A stretch of DNA of 64,000 bases from Apricaphanius iberus (Eukaryota; Chordata; Actinopteri; Cyprinodontiformes; Aphaniidae), in the NCBI GenBank assembly GCA_028564705.1, contig JAPXFQ010001681.1, forward strand, positions 558,001-622,000. The letters run 5' to 3'. The notes beneath the pieces were generated by a model. That model was not told where the DNA came from. It did no database searches and saw only the letters and a list, made by a program, of their open reading frames with translations. This document shows positions 11,901-26,900 of the stretch, piece after piece. Every line of letters starts with the position of its first letter. The first letter of the stretch is position 1. The position numbers were made by a program, and so were the translations under genes.

Positions 11901-14900
11901 GCAAACAAAACAGCAGCCGTTTCTGTTGTTTTCCTACACCTCCTTGTGTTCAAAATCACCAAAAGAACAGATTAGATAAATTATCCTTTCAATACAACGC
12001 ATGTAGCGGCCAAAGGCTTCATTAACTACTGATTACAGCGACTACAGAGCCCCATTCTGGTGAAGTGATCTCTGGCTGTTACTGAAACTGAAAGCAAGTT
12101 AATCACAGGCATACGTTCACCGTTGATGGTGACGGATAGTTAGAAAATGGGCCTCTACTCCGTGCGTCCTTGCGTAGGTGACGAAGATCCCTTGCGTTGA
12201 CGGATAGTGGTGGTGTGTCCATCTGTCGCTGCCATAACGGAGAGGTATACACAAGGCTTAACTCCAGTCCTCAAGGACCGATTTCAAAAACTTTTAGAGA
12301 CAATTTACAGAACAAGGTTTTTCAGCAAAAGAAAGTTTTTTTCTCTGCAATTCGGCCTCTTGTTTGAACACATCTAAAGGCTGCGGGACACTGGCCCTCG
12401 AGGACTGGAGCTTCTGGGAAGTCTGTCTCTTCTCTGCAGATTTTTTTCTTTCTACAGAACAGAAAAGGTAATGTTTATGGAAAAGCAGTTTCCTCTGAGA
12501 GCTATCCTCTTTTAAAAACAACAAAAGAGAACATTGTTTTTTTTGGTGTTTCTTTTGTATTGTTGGCTGACAGACCATTTCCTTCTTTCACCTCTGAACT
12601 CTTTTTGCTATCTGACATGGGTCAGATCCGGCTGGAGAATAATGCTGCCACATAGAGGAATTATTTATTATTCAACAAAACCTAAGAGGAAGCAAAGAGA
12701 TTCATTCTGAACACTGAAACCCAGATGAATAATAGCAGGAAGATTAGTTAAAGACCGTCAGGAAGATGGAGTTAAACTGTTTAAACTCAAAGAGCTCCGA
12801 AATCTGTTCGGTGACAGATAGTTTAGCAGAGGAATCTGAGTGATGGACCTGGGTAGATCCTGAATGTATGTTCACGACATGACTTCCTGCCTCACAATTT
12901 TACGCTCCTTACCTCTCCATCGGAGAGTTTCGTCCCTGCAGGACCTAACATGTTTCACGGTTTACAAACGTTACTGCTTTTTGTTGTATTTATTGGTTTG
13001 ATTTTAACAACAAAAAAAAATCCATCCCCACACTTATTAAAAGCGCCACACCCCTGGGTGAGGGCACAGGAGAGCATCTCAGAAATAAAAACTGATGGAA
13101 AAGCCAATCACAGTAAATAAGTTGCCATATTGAAGGAGATGTTCTAAATTACTCTACTGGTTCATGGAAATTAAAGAGGATGAATTAAGAGGGAAAAAGC
13201 TCGGAAATCTGTTCGGTGACAGATAGTTTAGCAGAGGAATCTGTGTGATGGACCTGGGTAGATCCTGGATGTATGTTCACGACATGACTTCCTGCCTCAC
13301 AGTTTTCCGCTCCTTACCTCTCCATCGGAGAGTTTCGTCCCTGCAGGACTTCCCTCAGCAGCCGTCGCCTCGCTGCGTTGTTCTCCGCGTCCACAGGAAT
13401 CACTGCAGGAGGACAAACAAACACAAAGAAAAGTGTTAGACAAAAACAATGAGCTCGGAGGGATTTCTTTCGGTATCATCAGCACGTTTGTAAACCGTGA
13501 AACATGTTAGGTTTATCTGAGAGAGAAAAACGTGAAGTTAAACCTGAGGAACCGCCTCACCAAACTGTTTTTTGTTGTCCTCGGTGGGGCTGGGAGATAT
13601 CGCCTTAAATCAATATATTGAGCAGTTCAGCTCGATTAAAGCTAAATGGACGATAAATACCCCACCAACTTTTCGTTCTCTACATGGGGCTGTTAGCTTC
13701 TTTTTCTCCTCGAGCAGCTCCTCCCTTCAACATTCAATCTCCCGTCTTTGCCTAATGTGCATAACGTGCATGTGATAAATGCAGAAGGAGAGCGGTATAA
13801 TTTGAATATAGTAATATTAGGGCTGTCGAAAAAATAAAAAAAATGTATATAATTAATCACAGGGTAGCTATGAATTAATCATGATTAATCACCATTGATA
13901 AACATTATTAAATATGTCTGAAAACCTACAATGTTCGGTGTAAATAAAAGGACAAAACTGGATGCCATGACTTTTTGATTGTTTTATTTTAAAGGAGAGA
14001 TCCATGGAACTTGTGTTTTGAACTCCATCCATCCATCCATCCATCCATTTTCTGAGCCCCTTAATCCTCTAGGGGTTGCGGGGTGCCTATCTCCAGCGGT
14101 CAACGGGCGAGAGGCGGGGTACACCCTGGACAGGTCGCCAGGTGTTTTGAACTCGTCCATAGCATTTACACATGGCACTTTTACTCAGGAGATTTGCCAC
14201 CCGTAATAAGGCATTATCTGCCCAGAAAACTCCTTCATGTACAGATTTAAATCAATCCCATCTAACTGAAGTTGGCATGCAGGCGGTCAGGCTGCGGGAC
14301 TTGACCTCACAGAGTTGAACCGACAGGTCAGAGAAGCTTGTGACTGTAAGAGATTTGTATTTGTAACTCATTGCAGATCTGAACGCAGCACGCTCACAGA
14401 GAGCCTGTCTCCCAAAGTCTGACCAGATCATGTCACAGCAAAAGCTATAGATTCAAATGAGCTCTTTCCAATTAAAATATTTTGAGTAAAAAAAAACGGT
14501 ATTAAGTTTGTCATTCCATTGGAGAAAAAAAAAATGTAGCAGAAGCGGAAACTTCTGTTCAGAAGTGATTTCTGTTAAAACCGCAGGTCGGGTGACATCC
14601 TCTGTTCTTCTACAGATTGTTGTATAGAAAGTATAGAACTAAAATGATAGGATATGTCCTGGTCTTTGATGAGGACCCAGACCTTATGCTCAATACCAAC
14701 ATAATGACATGTTTTACTTCCTCTTTCTGTTGCTGAAGATTCCCACGCTCTGCTGAGCAATAAATAGAATTTACTCCGAGGCAAATAACAAAATGGGAAA
14801 ATAAAGTTAGTTCCAATTTAATGCTAAAATGAGGCCCTTGGTGGAAAAGAATACAGGGGGGGGGGGGGGGGGGGGGGGGGGGGAATAAATAACTTTGGAT

Positions 14901-17900
14901 GTTACCTGGAGATACACAAAGAAAAGAGCTTATAAAAACTATCAAACATAAAAATAAATCTTGAATTACTCTCCATATTCATGGACTTATATGTTTTGGT
15001 TCAAAGTCTTCATCTGTGGTCAGATTCTTAGATCTACACTGAGTTTTTGGGACCGTCTTGAGAGTCAGCCAATCCAATGAGTGCTATACAAAAAAATATT
15101 TTTAATGCTACAAAGAAAAATTACCAGCTGCCCCTATTAATGATCACTAGCAGACTTACAGACCACAAACAAAACACGTTCACATAAATCTACAACTTTA
15201 CATAACATTGTAAGATTTGATCATATTTCGATACCAGAAATCTAGGTGTAATAATGGACTCAGACGTGAACCTCCAAGGTCACATAAAGGCAATAACAAG
15301 GTCAGCTATCTATCACCTGAAGAACATTTCTAGGATTAAAGGACTGATGACACAAGGAGACCTATAAAAACTCATCCATGCGTTTATCTCTAGCCGCCTT
15401 GATTACTGTAATAGTATCTTCACAGGTCTACCTAAAAAAACAATCTATCAAACAGCCTCAGCTGATCCAGAACGCTGCTGCTCGTGTTCTCACTAGAACC
15501 AGGAAAGTAGAACACATCACCCCAGTTCTAAAGTTCTTACCCTGGCTCCCTGTAGCTAAGAAAATAGACTTTAAAGTGCTTTCATTAGTCTATAAATCAC
15601 TGAATGGGTTAGCACCATAGTACATTAACAATCTCCTATTATTGATCACTCAGGTCCTCCAGCTCTAATCTACTGATCGTCCCTAGAATCAGAACCAAAC
15701 ATGGAGAAGCAGTTTTCAGTTTCTATGCTCCCCACATATGGAACACACTGACAGACGACTGCAAAACTGCAGAGAAACTTAACTCTTTTAAATCCAAAAT
15801 AAAAAGGTACCTTTTTGACATGCTTATGGGTAAATGTTTTTTATCCTAAATTGTTGTTTTTAATCAAATACCATTGTTTGTTTAATAAATGTTCGTTTAT
15901 GCTTTCTTTTATTGATTTTATGTTTTCATTTTCACGTTTCTGTAATCATGTAAAGCCCCTTGAATTAACTTGTGTTGAAAGTGTGCTACACAAATAAAAT
16001 TGCCTTGCCTTGCCTATTTAAGGAACCAGTTATTGATATAGGTACAACCAACCATTGGGCCTGTCTTTGCTTCGACTTCACTAACAATTCAGTGGCAAAA
16101 TGTGAACTTTTTGGAATATTCTTCCTTTTACCTAATGATTTCCAACAGGACCAGTGTTGAGATGACTGACATAATTAATACACCAGGCTGAAAACTGTCT
16201 GCATAATTCCGTTAAAGATTTTAACTTGCTTGACCGACAAAAATGTTTGTTAAGAGCATCACGTCATCAGCCTACATTGGGATGGCGCTAAAATTAACAG
16301 TTCCCCTGAGTTAGGATGGACTGTTATTTTGGTTTTGATCTTATTTTATTTCCTTTCCAAAAAAATATCATGGTTCTTTCCAGACCATCTGGGGCATGGA
16401 CTGTTAGCAATCCTGAGTGTTCAATTAGTTATGAGATGAATAGATAAGGAAGTAGGTCACACTGTCATCAGTTGCAGCATTTAGTATGTTTGGACAATTT
16501 CATTTAATTAGGGTATGGCAACCAGCCTGGGATGGAGTAGACTATGGGGTCATCCCTGGCGAGGATGGTTTAGAAAGTACATTTTTAAGAGATTGGGCAC
16601 TAATCTTGTTGGCAAGTTCTGAACTTTCCTGATTAACAATGTGGGTAAATAATGAAATTAATTAATGAATAAACGCTTGATGGGAGTATGATGACGTTAA
16701 TGCTGCTTCTTTAGCATTTAGGTTTCTAGGAGTGATATTAGATCGCTGCCCTGAACCTCTAGCTTTTAGTCCCAACCTGAAATGATCAAGCACACAGTCA
16801 GATAATCTGAAAAAAGATCAGTTCCTCAAGTAGGTTTATCCATTATTTAGATCTGTTTTCTATCTTTAACAAAACAAATTTCCAGTTTAAATTCAGCATT
16901 AGCAACCTGAAGTTGGTTCACAAGACAAAAAAACAAAACAAGGACGGGTTTCTGAATGACAACTTGTGATGACTCTTACCTTTGCTGTAGTTGAAGTTGA
17001 TGCTCCGGCCCTGGGGGGGTTTGGGTAGAGACAGGGGAGTCTCCTCGGTGGGCAGATCCAGGAAGTTGTACTCCACAAACAGACGCACCACCGTGTCGTC
17101 CTCCGCCAGCCGGGACCGTGGCGTCAAGCTCAGAGAAACCACCTCCACCCGGATTCGCTCAGACAGCTGAGGAGCAGGAGATGTTTTAACTCCAATTCAC
17201 TGATTAAGAGTCCAATAAAGGAGTAGCTGAACTTTTGAGGGGAACATAATTGTTCAGCTTTTTAAATAAATGCTAACAATATTAGTACATTTTGAACTAT
17301 ATTAAATTATATAACTGGTGTGTTGGTGTGTGTATTCAGTATAAAGAAAGCAGGGAACAAGTAAAAGTTGAAAATGTCGAAAGACAGAAAAAAATGTAAC
17401 AAAAAAGCTTGGGCCCCGGGCTACATTTTGGACATCCGTTGTCAAACACCATGCTGCATTCACTGACCTTTCTCCTTGTTGCCTGTCCCTGGACGATACA
17501 GTCGTCGCTGTCGGACTGTGTGGACTCTCTCTGGTGGTCAGCTGCTTCTGGAGCTTCATCCACATCTGGAACAAGTTAAAACAACACAATGGACTTAAAC
17601 ATACTCTCTTTTTTTTTCTGGATCAGGCAGATGGGAGTGAGAGTGAAAGCCATGCTTTAAATGTATTTAAACATATACAACACACGTCCCCAGAAGAAAG
17701 AACTGGACTTCAGATTATTGTTAAAGGGGACATATTATGCCTCTGTTTAAACAAAATATAACAGGTCTATGGTCTGTATAAAACATGTGAATGAAGTCCT
17801 TTGCACAAAATCCAACATAAAGTGATCTCACCAGAAGTGGCTTAGCCAGAGATAACTAATTAGTCGGGCCACAGGGAAATTGCTTGGGCCAGACAAATAA

Positions 17901-20900
17901 ACCAGAAAGTAACACATACCATTCATGGCTTAATCTCACAGCCGGTGTTACAGCAATTCTCCCCGATAAAGCCCCCCGTTCACCGTTCAATGTTTTTCAG
18001 TAGTTTTGCTTTTTCCAAGATGTTTATTGTTACAATGTAGCCTAGCTTAGCTGCACAATTTTTAAATTCACAATTCAACAGCAAACTATTCGGCAATGCA
18101 TCCAAGCAGTGAGCGTAAATGTCTTCCTATACTGATGCTGATTTCCAGCTCTAAAGGCACTTAGCAGGGGTTACGTCAGCGTTGTACACGATGCCAGCGC
18201 ATACTATGCATACAGAAACAATAAAATGAACACTTAAAAAATAGATTAACGCCATTAAAAAACATGGTGCGCTAAAAATGATAACGGCAACATTGTAACA
18301 ACACCCCGAAAAACTGCCGAAAAACGCATCCCCTATTATTTCAAAGAATAATAAAGTTATGAATGATGCATCATTCTCTACACAATTCCATATGTCCTCT
18401 GAGCTACTGGTGGGAACCCCAGCTCTGTAGGACAATGTAATGCTTTAAAAGAAGGGGGATGCCTATTGCAGCATCTTTAAATTATGGCATGCTGTAAAAT
18501 GCATCTCCTGTTATTTCAGAGAATGATGAAATTATTATTGATACATCATTTTCTAAAACAGTTGCACTTGCTTTATGAGCTACTGGTAGGGTAGGAATCC
18601 CAGCTCTGTAGGACAATATTAAGTTAAAACTTTGGCATCTTCCAAGTTTTCATCGCCAAAAGACACCCAGCTATTTTAGAGCTTTTTGTACCATAACTTA
18701 TTTATTTATTTAACAAAACAATGCATGCTCTTTGGGCTGATGGTTGATTTTAATATCTGTGCCATCTATTTTATTGTTAAAAGAGATTGTATGTATGTAT
18801 GTATGTATTGTATTACTCAAAAGGTAAGAACTACAGGGCTCGACATTAAGGCTTGTCCGGGACAAGTGGATTTTTTTGTAGGACAAGTGGAAGAGAAAAT
18901 TGGTTGTCAGACTGGACAAGTTAAATTTCAAACAAAATAAAATGCCATGTTAATTAAGGTTATGTACCGTTAACGACAGAGCAGAACGTGCAGCGCAAAC
19001 ACTGAGCGGAATATTAATTAGAGAGCGCAGCGCGCCCACACGGAAAGACCTGCTCGTGAAGTTACTGTACGTTCACAAAGCCGCCGACTTGAGCTGCAAA
19101 GAAGCTCTGGCCGCCCCGTCAAGAACTCTTGTCAAAAAGTATGAGGAAGCTTGTCAACGCTTTGGCCGCTCTGACGTAGCAGCATTCTATGATCGATCAT
19201 GGGAGAGTGCGCGAGCGGTCGGACACAGAGGATGAATAGTGTTCCAGTTATGTTGCCAAAATGACTTGCATAGAAATGGCCTGCATAAAAGGTCAGATAG
19301 TTTTATTTTTTTGCACCAAGACTCACCAAGAGTCACCACTACCTCTGGTGGTACACTGTGCACATCAGCATGCAAAGTGTTACTTTGCATTATACTGAGT
19401 CTGGAGACCCTGTTCCTTTCTACTTCTACTTCTACGTTCCTTTCTACTGTTTCAACTGAATTTTATTAATATTGATACTGTTTTGATGAAAAAAAAAATA
19501 AATAAAAATATGATATTATAAATTTTTATCCGGACAAGTGACTTTTGTGCATGGACAAGTGAAACATAAATGTACTTATCCGAAGGACAAGTGCCTCAAA
19601 AAGTTAATTTCAAACCCTGAACTAGTAACTTGAAATAATAATTCAAATGTAGTGTTACTATAATTAAAGTCCAAACCAAACAGCCTGTCAATCAAAGTCC
19701 GGCCCCATCATTAATTATGCAAGATTTCAAAAGATGATCTTACGAAAACCAGCCCGGTGCCTGTATTTTTTGACTAGCCCAGCGTTATCTCAGGAAGAAT
19801 ATGTAGCCATAGAAAGTTTTAAAAAAATGGGCACCAGGCATTAAAGTTGTTTTTAACGTGTCTAAAGTCCAATGCTTTTCAATGGGGGCCTAGCGGCCAA
19901 ATGGAGGTACTACAGCAATGGAGGAGCAATGGCGGCCTCCATGTTATGCGGTCACAAAGCAGAGCAGCCAGCGGCCATTGGTACACACAGACAACCAGAT
20001 AGGAGTAAAAAAAAACAAAAAAACTTTATTGATAAATGAAATACTGCTTTAACTGAATGATCATAACAAAAAATTAGTCGTGTTGCTGATATTTTAATCC
20101 GTTTTCTCATCATTATCAGCAAGTGTACAACGATGCACGTTCCCTCGGCAGGGGATGCAAATCCCGGTAGTTGTGTCGTTCTCGTCATAAGGTCATTGTC
20201 CAATCGGATGATCGAGCAATACCATGTGGTGGTGAGGTGAAATATCCAATTGTAAAGCCTTTTTCTATCACGTGGTGTGTCAAAGATCGGCAATTACATG
20301 ACAATGAGTCCCTCCACTAACTTCCTCACGGTTGAAAACCGCTGCAATGGAAATAATGATCTATTTAGCCGAATTACAAATTTGCCAAAAAATTATAAGA
20401 CAGGCCCAAGCCCCCCTAGGCCCGCCGCTGGCTATGCCACAGCTCACCCACTCTTGACAATTTCAGTCCCTTTCAGAAGGAGCTGTTGAGGCTTCTGTGA
20501 CTTTTATGCAAGTTAGCAGTTATAGAACACGCCCACATATCTTGTAACTAGGCTGTAGATCTGCCACACATGAGAATGGCATGGAACTGGGGACAAGGAT
20601 TTGGCCTTGGTATATGTCAATTACTCTTACTGTGAAGTCAAAACAAGACGCTTGTAGAAGTCCAACATATCTGACAACAAAGAAATAGACGGATGGTTTT
20701 TATTCATGTTTTGAGTGTTAATAGAGGCAGCAGAGAGCCAAATGGTAACAATAGGATGAAAAAAACTGAATTCTGCACATTATGTCCCCTTTAAAGAAAA
20801 CTGGCTTCAGACTGATTTTGGTTTTTTTCCTCCAGGGAGAGAGAGAGTTTGTACGGAAGCCTGTTTAGGCAAAAAGAAACACTCATAACCAAAACGTTAA

Positions 20901-23900
20901 ACTGCAGAGACATTGTTTCAAATTTAGCCACGCATCTAAAAATACACCATACATGTTTTTAAATGTAAGAAAATAAAAGCTGTTGCTGTGTGGAACATAA
21001 AGCCATTCCTAGGTTTGTTGAGTTTGATGTTTTGTATAGAACATGTAAACTGCGATGAAGGACGTAAAATGTTCACCTCCATTAGGAGGTGAACTGTTCA
21101 TATGATGGATTTTTCTTTAGCATCAGGGGATTGAGGCTTACACTATCAGTCAGAGTGTTTAAGTAGGTATTAAGTGGATTAATAAGAAAGTAGGGAGCAG
21201 CATTCAGCAAATGTGGGTTTTTAAACTTTCATTATTGCAGACAGAGAATCTGCATAGCATAGCACAATATTTAGTAGATTTAGTAATATTTTAATTTGAT
21301 CATGCTGCAATATTAGAGTACCACTTGCTTTGATTCTTTGGCCTTATCAGGTATAACATATATATAGTGTATGAGTGTCCGAGTTGCAACGCTCATGCCG
21401 GAAAAATAAGAAAATCAGTGGGAGCCAGACTTTGTCTATGACATTATCCTTTCCTCAAGAGAAGGAAAGGATTTTCCAAGGTTTCATACTGATTTCCAAC
21501 GAGTAAAAATGATTTAGTAATTCTCCATTTCGGAGTGCTAGCTGTTCATAGTAAACATTTGCTTCTACAAGGTATAGCTTTGCCGACAGAAACGAGGAGT
21601 TTAGAGGTCCCCCGTCTCTTTTTATCCTGATCTGTCCGTTTCACTTCAGCTGTTAAGAGAGGCTCAGTTAGGATTTTTCTATACATGTTAAAGCACCAAA
21701 CTGTCTTCTTCACTGCTCCATCACTGGGTTCCTTTCAGGAACGTTATCCGCTTTACCTCACTTAATAAAATAAATAAGAACTAAATGAGTAAGCAGGAGA
21801 ACACTTAAGTACACTGAAATATAATGAAACTATTTTAATTCAGTCTAGCAAGACCTTTTAATGATCAACATTCCGACCTTCAATGATTTCCTCAGAGATG
21901 TCAGAGTCGTCAGAGTAGGAAGGAGCGCCCTGAACCAGCTGCCCCTCAGAAACATGAGACTCCTCCTCCTCATCCTCATCACCTTCTGCTGTTGTGCTTT
22001 GAGGGTCTTCGGACGCCACCTGTGAAGACAAACAGGTGAGCAGCAGCTGACGATAAAAATAATTAATCCATCCATAATTTCTGTTTAATTTAGCGTCAAG
22101 TCATGGAGGAGGAAACCTAAACGGAGAGAGACCAAGCCTTCCCGGGGGAATCCCAAGGTGTTCCCAGGCTAGCCGAGAAACATAATTCCTCCGGCGTGTC
22201 CTGGGTCTCCTTCTGGTAGGACGTGCCTGAAACACCTCACTACGGAGGCATCTGGGATCATCTGGTCTGATAATCTTTGAGGAGGTGGCTAAGGTGCGTT
22301 CATAGTTGGATTTTTCGCTTTTTAAACTGTGTCAATCTCTAATTCAAGTTTTTATAGCTCAAAAGTTCAACAAACATTTTTCTACATTAGTCTTGATAGT
22401 AGGTTGAGGAGGAATCATTAATATGGGTCACTGTTAGTACAGACTTCGCTTGTGAAGATCTTCATGATCCGAATGAGTTTACCTGGACATCAGGTGAAAC
22501 CGTCGTCTTCCTTTTCAGTAGAAGACTCTCTGCTGAACCTGGCTCATTGAACTGTGGAAAAAGAAGCATTCAAACTATTTCCAGGCATTAAAAAAGACGT
22601 AGGCCATAGACTTTGTGAAGAGCCAAGAATATCAGTATCTTTGCTGAAACCTTTTTCATCACCCCAACACCACAAATGGACTGATTTGTTGCAGTATTAG
22701 GTAGGATATTAAATTTAGAGTGCCATCCATTCATTGTCTTTGATTCCTGTGCCTTGAGCTGAGCGATGAGGAAAATCATTTAATCATGATATGTTCCATG
22801 TCAGTCGATGTTGAGGAATATCAAGATATGAAAAAATACATTTCTTTGTCAATATTTAACATTGCCTGGTATCTTCCCTTGAAGATATCAAAAGATTATT
22901 TTTAATTTAAATATTTAAATTTTCATAAATTGTATATGTCATTATACAAATGTTTTGAAGAAAAAATTGAAGATTTGTGCTGGGCAAGATGGATGATAAA
23001 AAATAAAATCTGAGATTTTCTAATGCCAAATCTGATTTTTGGTATTAATTGCTTTTTTTCTGCCTTCATATTCTTAAAAAATGACAACTGACAGAAAATA
23101 TTTTTCGAAACTTGCTTTTATTTCAGTCATCTCTTCTCGGATTTCACCTGAATTCAAAGTCTAAATAAATACGGTACACACTGTAAAACAAGATGGAAGG
23201 CCTTGGGTGGGCTGGCATCCCTGTCAACTTTTGAAACCCAAAAGATGCATTTTTATGTTTTTATTTTTTTTATTTTCCAAAACTTAAATTTTGACTGATA
23301 TATTGCCCAAGAGACTGCCCACGGCATTAGCGAACTTAGTGGTTGCTAAGGGTCCCCCAAACCCAGCTGAAATTGAATGGATTCTACAGATTAAAATTTA
23401 TGAAAATGTGAATATTATTCCATTTGAATTCGTTTCGGTTCACTGCACTTATTTAAAAAAAATCAACTGTTAAAATGTTTGTGTGGCAACTACACAGGTT
23501 TCTTTGTAACTAATTATTTTGTTAATATTTTTTTAATGGAAATTCTATTTTTATTTTATAATTTAGGCAAGGCAAGGCAATTTTATTTGTATAGCACACT
23601 TTCAGCACAAAAAATTCAAGGCGCTTTACATGATTCAGTGATAATGAAACCACATGATTACAAACAAAACATATAAGTTTAACAGTAATAAATCAGTAAG
23701 AAAAGCAAATTTATGCAATTAAAACAGATTAAAACAGATAAAACACAATCGGGTAGACAAAACAAAAACTGATCAGAAAGCGCAATTTAAGATTCAAATG
23801 CAGCTCTGAATAGTAGAGGTTTTATCTTTGATTTAAAAGAGCCTAACGATTCAGCGTTTTTGCATTCGTCTGGAAGTTTATTCCACATTTGTGGAGCATA

Positions 23901-26900
23901 GAAGCTGAAAGCTGTCTCTCCCTGTTTAGTTCTGATTCTAGGGACGATTAGTAGGCTAGAGTTGGAGGACCTGAGTGGTCTGCTGGGTTGATATAGTGAC
24001 ATCATATCTTTAATTTACTTTGGAGCTAAACCGTTCAATGATTCATAAACAAGTAGGAGTATTTTAAAGTCTATTCTCTGAGCTACAGGGAGCCAGTGTG
24101 AGGACTTTAGAACTGGGGTGATGTGTTCTACTTTCCTGGTTCTAGTGAGAACACAGCAAGCAGCGTTCTGGAGCAGCTGCAGCTTTCTGATAGATTTTTT
24201 AGGTAGACCTGTGAGGACGCTGTTGCAGTAATCGATCCGACTAAAGATAAACGCATGGATCAGTTTTTCACGGTCCTTCTGTGACATCAGTCCTTTAATC
24301 CTAGAAATGTTCCTCAGGTGATAGAAAGCTGACCTTGTTATTGCCTTTATGTGACCCTGGAGGTTCAGGTCTGAGTCCATTATTACACCTAGATTACGAG
24401 CCTGATGAGTAGTTTTTAGTTGTATTAGCTGAAGCTGTGTGCTGACTTTGGATCGTTCCTCCTTAGGTCCAAAAATAATTACTTCTGTTTTGTTTCTGTT
24501 TAGCTGGAGAAAGTTATGGGACATCCAGTCGTTGATTTGTTCAATGCATTCATTTAAGGTCTGGATAGAATCAAAGTCACCTGGTGATAATGTAATGTAT
24601 AGCTGTGTATCGTCTGCATAGTTATGGTAACTTATCTGATTGGCTGCTATAATCTTGGTTAGTGGGAGCATATAAATATTGAACAGGAGGGGGCCCAGGA
24701 TGGAGCCCTGGGGGACCCCACATGTGATTTCTGTTTGTTCTGATGAGAAATTTCCGATGGACACAAAGAACTTCCTATTTTTGAGGTAAGATTCGAACCA
24801 TTGAAGAGCTGTACCAGTGAGTCCGACCCAGCTCTCTAATCGTTCCAGTAATATTGTATGATCAACAGTGTCAAACGCTGCACTGAGGTCCAACAGAACC
24901 AACACTGTAGTTTTACCGCTGTCTGTATTTATGCGGATGTCATTGAAAACTTTGACGAGGGCAGTCTCAGTGCTGTGATGAGCACGGAAACCAGATTGAA
25001 AATGATCTAAGGAGTTGTTCGTTGTCAGGAATGTGTTCAACTGTTGAGATACAGCTTTTTCAATAATCTTACTGATGAATGGGAGATTAGAGATTGGCCT
25101 ATAATTCTGCATCAAGGTATTATCTAGGTTGTTTTTCTTTAATAGGGGTTTGATAACTGCTGTTTTGAGGGCCTGGGGGAAGACACCTGACTGGAGGGAT
25201 GTGTTAACTATTTGCATCAGATCCGACTTAATGACAGGGAGAACTTTCTTTAAAAAAGCTGTGGGTAAGATATCGAGGCAGCAAGAGGAGGAGTTCAGTT
25301 GTTTAATAATTTCATCAAGATGTGATTGATTCAGTTTTTTGAAATCAGACATCTTATCTGCATTATTTTTAAGTGGGAATGATAATGTTGGTGGGTTGGT
25401 TGCTGCTTTACAGATTGATCTTCTAATTTCTAGAATCTTTTCAGTGAAGAAGTTGGCAAATTCAGTACAGGCCCTAGTGGAGTGTAGCTCAGGAGCTGCT
25501 GTCACTGGAGGATCGGTTAGTCTTTCAACTGTTGCCAATAAGGTCCGAGCATTATTAATGTTTTTGTTAATGATTTCAGAGAAGAATGATTCCCTTGCAG
25601 TTTTCAAGGTTAAGTTATATTTGTTCAACCTGTTTTTGTAGATCTCATAGTGAACCTGAAGTTGAGTTTTCCTCCATTTTCTTTCGGCCTGACGGCACTC
25701 CCTTTTTCCGCTGCGTACTAGAGGATTTCTGGTCCATGGAGACTTGTTTCTACCTGAGACTACTTTTACTTTAATTGGAGCAATGGCATTAATGAATGTC
25801 TGAGACTTTAGAGAAAATGTTATCTACCAGGTTGTTAACCGAGTGTGTGTTGGGTAGTGGGGGTGGTGGGTCTTGGGGGGGTGAGGTAGAGCAGTAAATT
25901 TGTTGAAATATTTCAGCAGAGCTGTCAACAAGGGGTCGTTTTCTTACTATAGTGTCATTTTGATTGGATAGTTTAGCCGGGATAATGCTTTCAAAGAAGA
26001 TGCAGAAGTGGTCAGATAATGCAACATCCAATACGGAGATGTTAGAGATTTTTAGTCCTTTGCTAATGATTAAGTCTAAGGTGTGACCTTGTTTGTGTGT
26101 TGGCTGTTTGACATGTTGAGATAGACCAAAGTTATGGAGAGTATCACTTAGTAATTTAGTCTGTCTATCCTGGGGGTTGTCAGTATGAATGTTAAGATCC
26201 CCCACAATAATTAGTTTGTCATATTCAATACATATTAAAGAAAGAAGGTCATTGAGATCGTTAAGAAAGTTTGAGCTCGCTTTGGGTGGTTTGTACATAT
26301 TTATGACTAAGACCTTGTTTGGTTCTTTTATCACTGTAGCAAGGTATTCGAAGGAGTGAAATGTACCCAGAAGTTTTTTTTTTAAAGTTCAGTGTATTTT
26401 TTAAAATAGTTCCCAGACCGCCCCCCCCCCTTCTTTGTTGCCTGTTTTCATTTAGAAAGCTGTAGTTAGGTGGTGTGGCTTCTAGCATTAAGGTTCTTTC
26501 ATTATTTGCATCCAACCAAGTTTCAGACAAAAACATAGCCTTTACATTGTGATTGGTAATAAGGTCATTAATTAAAAAAGATTTATTTGATAGGGAACGG
26601 ACATTGACAAATGCCAAATTAAGAGATTCATTAGTAGTTGTTAAGTTATTCTGACAGGCAATATTTATGAGATTTGACATGATGGGGGGTAATTTCTATT
26701 ACTAATAATCACCGGAATGCTATTTTCTCGGTAACCAGACTGGTGATGGTTGACAAGTTTTCTTGGAGAAAAGTCTGGCAGCCTGAAACATCACACATCA
26801 GTCATCTGCAAAGGTGGGAGGGCAGAATCGTCGTGTCCAGTCGATCTGAGTGAGAACTGACTGATCACGTAGTTTTTTGCAGAATTCAATCGGTGAGCCT

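Larger units (their letters stand above)
17725..20790. mobile_element. piggyBac-type MITE, copy 2, split by a hAT-like insertion
   Basis: TTAA at 17721-17724 and 20791-20794 flank complementary ends aggggacatattatgc and cacattatgtcccct. Homology to copy 1 (9141-9586) covers 17725-17832 and resumes at about 20441, so 17833-20440 is a later insertion. Confidence 0.75.

Noticed and set aside
15378..15620. 80-codon frame as an independent gene
   Set aside because: It is the broken C-terminal part of the plus-strand L2 fragment at 15225-16013.
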